NCBI GenBank assembly: GCA_028823855.1 | Contig: JAPPFL010000052.1 | Span: 1-64,000, forward strand | Direction: 5' to 3' | Source: Albidovulum sp. | GTDB lineage: Bacteria > Pseudomonadota > Alphaproteobacteria > Rhodobacterales > Rhodobacteraceae | DNA: 64,000 nt | Part shown: positions 57,556 through 64,000 of the stretch, piece after piece | How the letters are laid out: the number at the start of each line of letters is the position of its first letter | How positions within the stretch are numbered: position 1 is the first letter of the stretch | Position numbers and translations under genes: made by a program | The notes under the pieces: generated by a model | The model's database searches: none | Seen by the model: the letters and a program-made list of their open reading frames with translations, nothing else | What the model was told of the DNA's origin: nothing

Positions 57556-59027
57556 ACGCGGTTGTCATGAACGAAGTCCGGAAGGGATTCTACGTGGACT
57601 CAGTTGCGTTGATGCGAATATCGCGGTCAATAGGTCGGCTGAAACAAGTCGATGAAGCCTCGCTCATGATGGGTACGCCGGCGAATCGAGAGATTATGGC
57701 GGATGCGGGGCTTCTAGCGGATGAAGGCGCGGCGGCAGGCGGCGGAGATTTGGTAATTGCAGTTCGTGCCGAAAATAGTGCGGCCGCGAAAGAGGCTTTG
57801 TCCACTGCCATTGAGCAACTGCAATCGCCGTCGCAGAAATTCGCGAGCGGAGAAGAATGGACGCCGAGAACTTTGCGCTCTGCCGTTTCGGCTTTTCCCA
57901 GCGCAAACGTTGCGTTGATTTCAGTTCCCGGCGAGTTTGCGGCGGCCGAAGCGCGCAAGGCCATCCGCCTCGGGCTGCACGCTATGATCTTCAGCGACAA
58001 TGTGTCGATTGCAGAGGAAATCCAGCTAAAGAGAGAAGCGCAAAGCCTCGGCTTGCTAGTCATGGGACCTGACTGCGGCACTGCCATAATTTCGGGAACG
58101 CCTCTTGCTTTTGCGAATTGCGTATCGCGCGGTCCGGTAGGTATCGTCGGAGCTTCCGGAACGGGCATCCAGGAAGTTTCTTGCCAGATTGAACGGATGG
58201 GCGGAGGAATTTTGCACGCCATCGGCGTTGGCGGTCGAGACCTAAAGTCCGAAGTCGGCGGAACTACTACGCTCATGGCAATAGATGCGCTTGCAAGCGA
58301 CCCCGATATCGAGAGCATCGTCGTGATTTCGAAACCTCCCGGAGACGATGTCGCCAAGAAAGTTATCGAGCGTTTGGGCATCGCCGGCAAACCGGCCGTC
58401 GTATGCTTTTTAGGCAGCGCAGCGCTACCGCTTCCGGCGAATGTTCTACAGGCCTACACGCTTAAGGATGCTGCAGCGGCGGCTGTTGGCAAAGGCTTCG
58501 AGCAATCCGAGCGGCCAGGGCTGCCTACGCGTTCCGGCGGCATCGCGGGACTATACTCCGGTGGAACGCTCTGCGCGGAGGCTCAGGTCATCCTACGCGA
58601 CGCCGGACTGCCGATTAACTCCAACGCTCCGATTGCCAAAGTTGCGAAAGGCCGCGAAGGCTCATACGTGCTTCTCGACCTCGGCGACGACGAGTTCACC
58701 CGGGGTCGCCCTCATCCGATGATCGATCCCGGTGTTCGCGAAGCATTTTTAATCGAGGCTCTCGGTCGCGATGACATTGGCGTCGTCCTCGCAGACGTCG
58801 TGATTGGGCAAGGCGCGCATTCGGATCCGGCCTTGCCCCTCGCCGATATTGTCCGAGCGCACGGGCGCCGAAGCGGACCCATAGTAATTAGCGCAGTGAC
58901 TGGTACCGAACAGGATTCTCAAGTGCTGTCGGATCAGGAGAGCAAGCTGTGCAAAGCTGGAATCGTGGTTGCTTCGAGCAACGCCGACGCGGCCCGATGG
59001 GCTCTCGCCGTGGCGGGACGAGGCTAA
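57552..59027 (+). CDS. allF: FdrA-family protein, AllF-like subunit of oxamate carbamoyltransferase
   Basis: A 491-residue FdrA-type protein. It has the acyl-CoA-synthetase-like CoA-binding and ligase layout: VRKGFYVDSVALMRISRS and SLMMGTPANREIM at the N-terminus, VMGPDCGTAIISG near residue 175, GIVGASGTGIQEVSCQIE near 198 and GVGGRDLKSEVGG near 225, with VISKPPGDDV near 260. In ligases of this fold a phosphohistidine or carboxylate transfer takes place; here, by analogy with E. coli AllF, it belongs to the oxalurate-cleaving complex with AllG and AllH. Its ATG overlaps allG by 4 bp. Carbamate kinase follows 13 bp later. Confidence 0.88.
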   Translation: MNAVVMNEVRKGFYVDSVALMRISRSIGRLKQVDEASLMMGTPANREIMADAGLLADEGAAAGGGDLVIAVRAENSAAAKEALSTAIEQLQSPSQKFASGEEWTPRTLRSAVSAFPSANVALISVPGEFAAAEARKAIRLGLHAMIFSDNVSIAEEIQLKREAQSLGLLVMGPDCGTAIISGTPLAFANCVSRGPVGIVGASGTGIQEVSCQIERMGGGILHAIGVGGRDLKSEVGGTTTLMAIDALASDPDIESIVVISKPPGDDVAKKVIERLGIAGKPAVVCFLGSAALPLPANVLQAYTLKDAAAAAVGKGFEQSERPGLPTRSGGIAGLYSGGTLCAEAQVILRDAGLPINSNAPIAKVAKGREGSYVLLDLGDDEFTRGRPHPMIDPGVREAFLIEALGRDDIGVVLADVVIGQGAHSDPALPLADIVRAHGRRSGPIVISAVTGTEQDSQVLSDQESKLCKAGIVVASSNADAARWALAVAGRG

Positions 59028-59040
59028 ACAGGTAGTGGCG

Positions 59041-60009
59041 ATGCAATCATTTCGAATTCCCAAGCGAATTCTTGTCGCTATCGGCGGAAACGCTACCCAT
59101 CCCGAAAATATCAGAGGAACTTCTCGCGAACAGAAAGATATCGCAGCCAATACCGCGCAAGCTCTTTTGCCGCTTGCGCTACGCGACAACGAGCTAGTCG
59201 TTACCCATGGCAACGGTCCAGTCGTGGGCAAGATACTGATGCGCCAAGCGTTGACGCGCGGTTCCATTGCTCCGATGCCGCTGGACATCTGCGTTGCCCA
59301 CTCTCAGGGCGGCATTGCGTATCTTCTAGTCCAGGCAATGGAAAACGCCCTTCGCGAAGCAGGCAGTTCGCGACACGTCGCTTGCTTGCTTACTCAGGTC
59401 GAAGTCGACCCCGATGACGTGGCCTTCAAAAATCCGACGAAACCGATTGGAACGTTCTACAGCCGGGACGAAGCAGCATCCATCAGTCAGGATTTGGGAT
59501 GGACTATGAGGGAAGATTCGGGGCGCGGATGGCGGCACGTGGTTCCGTCGCCAAATCCGCAGCACATCTGCGATGTATCCCTTGTGCAAATGCTCTCTCG
59601 AGGAGGCACGGTTGTAGTCGCCGCGGGGGGAGGAGGAATTCCCGTCGTACGCGGGCCGAAGGGCGTTCGACACGGCGTGCGCGCAGTGATAGATAAGGAC
59701 CTGACATCGGCCCTTATGGCCAATGTGCTCGAAATTAGATTGATGATTATTTTGACAGCCGTTCATAGGGTATCGATAAATTTCGGCAAGCCAGGCCAAC
59801 GCGAACTCGATCTTGTAACGGCTAGAGAGCTACGCGCCTATCAAACGCAAGGTCATTTTCCTCCGGGAAGCATGGGACCGAAGGTCGAGGCGGCGATGCG
59901 TTTTCTAGATCGAGGGGGCGAGCGCGTAATCATAACGCATCTCGAAACCGTTGAGGATGCCTTAAAGGGCAAGACCGGTACGCACGTTGTTCGCGGCGAA
60001 GAGTCCTAG
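59041..60009 (+). CDS. Carbamate kinase
   Basis: A 322-residue carbamate kinase of the ArcC/AllK type. It starts at ATG 59041; the N-terminal ILVAIGGNATHPENI is the family start, VTHGNGPVVGKILMR near residue 60 and VVAAGGGGIPVVRG near 200 are the nucleotide and carbamoyl-phosphate loops, VIDKDLTSALMA near 224 has the catalytic aspartate and lysine, and PPGSMGPKVEAAMRF near 280 the late signature. Running backwards it makes ATP from carbamoyl phosphate and ADP, releasing ammonia and CO2, the energy-yielding end of oxalurate breakdown. The next gene begins inside its 3' end. Confidence 0.93.
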   Translation: MQSFRIPKRILVAIGGNATHPENIRGTSREQKDIAANTAQALLPLALRDNELVVTHGNGPVVGKILMRQALTRGSIAPMPLDICVAHSQGGIAYLLVQAMENALREAGSSRHVACLLTQVEVDPDDVAFKNPTKPIGTFYSRDEAASISQDLGWTMREDSGRGWRHVVPSPNPQHICDVSLVQMLSRGGTVVVAAGGGGIPVVRGPKGVRHGVRAVIDKDLTSALMANVLEIRLMIILTAVHRVSINFGKPGQRELDLVTARELRAYQTQGHFPPGSMGPKVEAAMRFLDRGGERVIITHLETVEDALKGKTGTHVVRGEES

Positions 60010-60922
60010 ACCAAGCCCTGCAATTCTGATCGCCGAAACGGTTGGTCCCGATGCAAGGCAGCGGCTAAGCGGCAACGCCAGTCGCCATGGTCAAGTTGAA
60101 GCGGTCTTCCCGTCGACGGCCTACGTTTCGCTGGATTCCGGTTTGGTTTGCATCACCTTGGGAGGCGTGGACCCCGGGCCTATATCTGTTGCGACCACGG
60201 CTAATCGGTTTTCGAACTTAATTGCGGCGGGCTTATCCATCGGCCAGCCGGTTTGTTCGAATTCGAGTCGTATTTTCGCTGGTGGAAAAATTGAAATCGA
60301 TTTGCGTCCTTCAAGTAAATGGTCGCCGCCTGCGTGGCCGGAATTCCCCGACGCCAGCCTGATCCAATGCGGCATCAGCAAATCCGGGCAGTGGATGCCT
60401 TCGATCTCCAACTGCTCGGGACTTGGAAAAATTGCTATCGAACATATTGCTCCGGAAAAAGACGATTTGGTTGGCCGCGCGGCAAGAGAGTCGATTCTCG
60501 CCGCACTCGACTATGTCGCTAGTATCGGTGCCCAAGGAAATCGCACTTTCAACTGGGCGCGACGGCTGATTGGACTAGGACCCGGCCTGACGCCGTCGGG
60601 CGACGATTTTCTCGGCGGGTTTCTAATTGCCTTGCACGCCATCGGCGAAAGCGAAGAATCTCGGCGTCTTTGGGAGGCGATAGGCCCGGATGCCCGGGCA
60701 TCGACAAATCCGTTATCATTCGCCCTGCTCGAATCGGCGGCAAAGGGCTTGGGAAGCGCCAGTCTGCACGCGGTGCTTCTAGCGATCATGGCCGGAGAAA
60801 ACCCGTCCTCGGCCTTGGCAAGCCTGTCGCGTTGCGGGCATACGTCAGGTTGGGACGCCTTGGCCGGTGCGATTACCGTGCTGGATTCCTTTGCGGCAAG
60901 GTGTCTTAGCGCGGCAGCCTAG
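59987..60922 (+). CDS. allH: DUF2877 protein, AllH-like subunit of oxamate carbamoyltransferase
   Basis: A 311-residue DUF2877 protein (YlbF/AllH family). The diagnostic segment LIGLGPGLTPSGDDFLGGFL is near residue 204, followed by a helical part. It also has STNPLSFALLESAAKGLGS near residue 245. AllH is the third subunit of the AllFGH oxalurate-cleaving complex. The only reasonable start is TTG 59987, which overlaps the carbamate kinase gene by 23 bp; no better ATG is in frame. Finding all three subunits plus a kinase in one operon makes the assignment much firmer than sequence alone. Confidence 0.83.
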   Translation: MFAAKSPRPSPAILIAETVGPDARQRLSGNASRHGQVEAVFPSTAYVSLDSGLVCITLGGVDPGPISVATTANRFSNLIAAGLSIGQPVCSNSSRIFAGGKIEIDLRPSSKWSPPAWPEFPDASLIQCGISKSGQWMPSISNCSGLGKIAIEHIAPEKDDLVGRAARESILAALDYVASIGAQGNRTFNWARRLIGLGPGLTPSGDDFLGGFLIALHAIGESEESRRLWEAIGPDARASTNPLSFALLESAAKGLGSASLHAVLLAIMAGENPSSALASLSRCGHTSGWDALAGAITVLDSFAARCLSAAA

Positions 60923-60937
60923 AGTAAGGGAGCGAAA

Positions 60938-62527
60938 TTGCTTCAGACAACAAGAACCTTTGGCGGCATGGTGTCGGCGCCGCATCATTTGGCGGCCCAA
61001 GCGGGTCTAAGAGTGCTCAGAGACGGCGGCAACGCCATTGAAGCCACGGTAGCGGCCGCTGCCACGATTACCGTAGTTTATCCGCACATGAACGCACTGG
61101 GCGGCGACAGTTTCTGCCTTATCCATTTTCCCGGCGGACATGTGAAGGCTATCGATGCTTGCGGCGCCGCAGCCTCTGTAGCTGACTTCGACTTTTATCG
61201 CGCTAAAGGTTGCAAAGAGATTCCGCCGCGGGGCCCGCTGTCTGCACTGACCGTTGCGGGCGCTGTATCAGGTTGGGACTCCGCATTGCAGGCCAGCAAA
61301 TCAATCGGCGGGCGCATGCCCCTTGAGCGACTATTTGAAGACGCGATTTATTATGCAGAGCGCGGCATGTCCGTCACGCGCAACCTGGCAGCAAACGCCG
61401 CGAGTAAATCGCATGAATTGGAAGACATTAGCGGATTCGGGCAAGTGTACCTTCCGGGCGGAGTTCCGATTGCCGAGGCATCGCAACTCAAACAGCCGCG
61501 ACTCGCGGCAACGCTTCGCCGCCTCGCCAGCGCCGGTCTCGGCGATTTCTATCGAGGCGAACTAGCCCGCTCGATTGCCGCCGATCTGGCGCGCGCCGGG
61601 TCGCCAGTTTCGGCAATGGATCTATTTCATCATGAAGCGCTCGAGGTTGAGCCGCTATCCCTCGCGGTCGCGGGGCACAAGCTATACAATATGCCGCCGC
61701 CTACCCAGGGCTTGGCGTCGCTGATTCTTCTCGGCGTTTACGAACGACTTGGAATCGATACTGCCGAAACCGCCGAATTCGTGCATGGGCTTGTTGAAGC
61801 GACAAAGCGCGCGTTTCGAATTCGCGACGCTCATGTAACCGATCCGGAATATATGCAGACCGATCCAGAATCGTTCCTATCCGGTGCAAAGCTCGATTCA
61901 ATCGCGGCAGAAGTCGATCCAACCCGGGCTTCGCCTTGGGCGAATACCGCCGACGCGGGGGATACGGTTTGGCTAGGCGTAATTGACGGAGAAGGGCTTG
62001 CCGTCAGTTTCATACAGAGCATCTACTGGGAGTTCGGCAGCGGTTTGATTCTGGATGAAACCGGCATCGCCTGGCAGAATAGGGGCACCAGTTTTTCCCT
62101 GGATCCGGCCAACAGCAACTTCCTTGCGCCCGGACGCCGCCCGTTCCATACAATACAGCCAGCAATAGCGCACCTCGCCGACGGTCGCGTCATGGCATAC
62201 GGGACGATGGGCGGTGATGGGCAACCGCAGACCCAAGCGATGATTTTCGCTCGCCATGTCTTGCATGGCCAGGATTTGCAGAGTGCGGTGTCGGCCCCTC
62301 GATGGCTTCTCGGAAGAACCTGGGGCGATACGACGACGTCGCTTCGGATCGAGGATAGATTCGATCCCGCGGCGGTGCGAACTCTTGAAAAACTAGGGCA
62401 TCCAGTTCAGCGCGTAGGCTCTTTCGACGAAATCACGGGCCATGCCGGGGCGATCGTTCGCCATAAGGATGGCTTGATAGAAGGCGCAGCGGATCCGCGG
62501 AGCGATGGCGCCGCTTTAGGATTTTGA
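60938..62527 (+). CDS. Gamma-glutamyltransferase-fold Ntn hydrolase, HpxW-like (probable oxamate amidohydrolase)
   Basis: A 529-residue GGT-family proenzyme. The alpha part has FGGMVSAPHHLAAQAGLRVL and LGGDSFCLIHFPGG. The autocleavage site and nucleophile are in DAGDTVWLGV, with Thr343; GSGLILDETGIAWQNRG follows, and the substrate loop GGDGQPQTQAMI is near residue 427. It lacks a signal peptide, unlike periplasmic GGTs, so it acts in the cytoplasm. HpxW, a cytoplasmic member, hydrolyses oxamate to oxalate and ammonia; the position directly after the oxamate-producing AllFGH genes makes this the best guess. It starts at TTG 60938, 15 bp after allH, with AAGGGAG upstream. Confidence 0.8.
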   Translation: MLQTTRTFGGMVSAPHHLAAQAGLRVLRDGGNAIEATVAAAATITVVYPHMNALGGDSFCLIHFPGGHVKAIDACGAAASVADFDFYRAKGCKEIPPRGPLSALTVAGAVSGWDSALQASKSIGGRMPLERLFEDAIYYAERGMSVTRNLAANAASKSHELEDISGFGQVYLPGGVPIAEASQLKQPRLAATLRRLASAGLGDFYRGELARSIAADLARAGSPVSAMDLFHHEALEVEPLSLAVAGHKLYNMPPPTQGLASLILLGVYERLGIDTAETAEFVHGLVEATKRAFRIRDAHVTDPEYMQTDPESFLSGAKLDSIAAEVDPTRASPWANTADAGDTVWLGVIDGEGLAVSFIQSIYWEFGSGLILDETGIAWQNRGTSFSLDPANSNFLAPGRRPFHTIQPAIAHLADGRVMAYGTMGGDGQPQTQAMIFARHVLHGQDLQSAVSAPRWLLGRTWGDTTTSLRIEDRFDPAAVRTLEKLGHPVQRVGSFDEITGHAGAIVRHKDGLIEGAADPRSDGAALGF

Positions 62528-63018
62528 CGTCGCGGCGGGCAGCCCCGGCTTAACCTAACAACTTTCAGTATTAGCGCGTTTGGATGTAAAGACCGGCGCA
62601 TCCCTATTGTTCCCTCGTTTCCGAATTTTCAGCTGGGAAGAAAGCTAAAACAACCTGTTACGACTTACATTTGCGAAATAGAATAAAGTGACATTTTCGA
62701 TGTTCCAGAATCGATTCATGCGGAATATTTCGACTCATGCAGAAGAATTCGCATACCTCGATTAGGACAATGCCGAGTGCGGACCGAACGCATTTGTCTA
62801 TAGCACTCGATAGGATCGTCGCTCGGCGCAGGGGCTAGGTTAAATTATCAAGTTGAAATTGCATTGAACCAAGAATACTCGGCAAATCGCATGAATCCGC
62901 GCTTTTGCACGGCCGTCTTCACCATTATTGGTATTCGAAGTCTTGTGAGCAGCAATCGTCAAAGTTTGCCGCTGCATAGCGAGATCTGCAATCCAGGCCG
63001 AATCGAAACTATGCGACC
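62528..63018. other. Intergenic region, 491 bp
   Basis: It follows the last ureide gene and should hold the DMT permease promoter. An imperfect tandem duplication of 19 bases (62714-62732 and 62733-62751, 15 of 19 identical) with TCATGC in each copy is present. No terminator with a T run is clear. Confidence 0.45.
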
Positions 63019-63930
63019 ATGGTGAGAAAAGACCGTATCGATGCGAGCGGTGCAGCAGTTTTGGTCGGCATTTCGCTCATGCTTGGATTCAATCAGGTTG
63101 TAATCAAGGTCACGAACGGGGGGCTTCAGCCGGTATTTTGGGCGGGCTTGAGGTCGTTCGGCGCGATTTTTTGCGTACTTCTTTGGATGCATTTGACTGG
63201 CAAGAAAATCCATATTGCAAAGGGCACAGTCAGCGCAGCTGTTCTTATGGGATTGGTGTTCTCTACGGAGTTCTTGCTACTATTCGTGGCGCTTGACCAT
63301 ACTACGGTGGTCCGGGTTTCGGTGATATTCTACAGCATGCCCGTTTGGCTGGCCTTGCTCGCTCATTTTCTTTTGCCGGGGCAACGCCTAACTTGGGGCA
63401 CTTCGGCCGGTTTTGCCTTGGCAATGGCCGGGGTCACATGGGCGATAATTGACAGAAAAGGCGCGGATGCCGGAAGCGCAAGCTTGGTCGGCGATCTTTG
63501 CGCGCTCGGCGCTGCGATCGGCTGGGCCGGAATTCCGCTTTGCGCTAGGGGCACGGCGATGAAAAGGGTTCCGGCGGAAATGCAACTGCTATGGCAAGTG
63601 GTTGTTTCCACGCCTATTCTTTTAGCCGCATCTATTCTTTTTGGACCTTGGATTAGAGAATTGGGGCCGATCCACTATCTCGGAGTGCTGTTTCAAATCG
63701 TATTCGTGACAACGGCGACATTCATAGTCTGGTTTCGTATGCTCTCGATATATCCGCCGAGCGGAGTCGCAAGCTTCAGCTTTCTTGCGCCGTTGGCAGG
63801 AGTATTTTTCGGCTGGATCATGCTGAACGAGCCGTTAAGCGTTTCAATTCTGGGCGCTCTTGCCCTAGTCTGCGCTGGATTGGTCTTGATAAATCGGCCT
63901 TCCTCGGGTTCGGCGAGTGACGAGGCGTGA
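63019..63930 (+). CDS. DMT-superfamily transporter (EamA family)
   Basis: A 303-residue membrane protein with ten predicted spans arranged as two EamA repeats of five. The first repeat ends in VSVIFYSMPVWLALLAHFLLPG and the second in SFLAPLAGVFFGWIMLNEPLSV, which are the characteristic last-helix signatures (P...F..W..L.E). Members export or import amino acids, metabolites or nucleotide sugars; specificity is not readable. It is co-directional with the ureide operon but separated by 491 bp, so it may be independent. The start ATG 63019 is used; the C-terminus ends in a short polar tail. Confidence 0.9.
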   Translation: MVRKDRIDASGAAVLVGISLMLGFNQVVIKVTNGGLQPVFWAGLRSFGAIFCVLLWMHLTGKKIHIAKGTVSAAVLMGLVFSTEFLLLFVALDHTTVVRVSVIFYSMPVWLALLAHFLLPGQRLTWGTSAGFALAMAGVTWAIIDRKGADAGSASLVGDLCALGAAIGWAGIPLCARGTAMKRVPAEMQLLWQVVVSTPILLAASILFGPWIRELGPIHYLGVLFQIVFVTTATFIVWFRMLSIYPPSGVASFSFLAPLAGVFFGWIMLNEPLSVSILGALALVCAGLVLINRPSSGSASDEA

Positions 63931-64000
63931 CTAAATTTTTTTCTCGTCGAGGCCGCAATCGTAATTCCAAGGTTTAGTCCGTTCGCAAGTTCCCCTTGCA

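Overview
The window looks like a chromosome segment of an uncultured or host-associated alphaproteobacterium. The evidence is gene content and protein style: an IscU-like scaffold gene divergent from hisI, an alphaproteobacterial-type UvrA first zinc finger (CP-x-SG), AbrB-family and DMT transporters, a Ugp system, Dpp/Opp systems and an allantoate/oxalurate gene set. All housekeeping proteins are intact. By my sum about 18 percent of the window is not covered by a credible gene, and many gaps are 500-1,200 bp. That is loose for a free-living member of the class and fits a lineage with some gene decay, although this is inference. I found no rRNA, tRNA, CRISPR array, complete insertion sequence or prophage.

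Layout. 1-57: tail of a broken ABC ATPase. 951-6504: Fe-S scaffold, hisI, gluQ, a methyltransferase and gyrA. 6980-13966: one probable operon with an amino-acid binding protein, an unusually large permease, a GH1 glycosidase and a 994-residue kinase/M23-like/aminotransferase fusion. 14195-18004: divergent ssb and uvrA. 18041-22651: a four-gene valine-degradation operon (mmsA, acyl-CoA dehydrogenase, 3-hydroxyisobutyryl-CoA hydrolase, mmsB). 23012-33662: CBS protein, coaD, AbrB-like membrane protein, secreted cyclophilin plus DUF3179 protein, tyrS, anmK, eno and a Fur-family regulator. 34300-41579: a six-gene peptide-type ABC operon ending in an alpha/beta hydrolase. 42350-48865: Ugp-type glycerol-3-phosphate transporter with a HAD phosphatase and a DeoR regulator. 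50033-52956: an amidohydrolase/decarboxylase-like protein and a C-C-hydrolase-like alpha/beta hydrolase. 53601-62527: allC, pucG, allG, allF, carbamate kinase, allH and a gamma-glutamyltransferase-fold protein. 63019-63930: a DMT permease.

How the genes work together. The 53.6-62.5 kb block reads as a continuous ureide pathway: allantoate to ureidoglycine (AllC), to oxalurate (PucG), to oxamate plus carbamoyl phosphate (AllFGH), ATP from carbamoyl phosphate (carbamate kinase), and probably oxamate to oxalate plus ammonia (HpxW-like Ntn hydrolase). The 7-14 kb block suggests import of a glycosylated amino compound, deglycosylation, phosphorylation, then PLP-dependent phosphate elimination. Collagen-type galactosyl-hydroxylysine is the most attractive substrate, and ethanolamine derivatives are the main alternative. 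These two blocks are the most interesting parts of the window.
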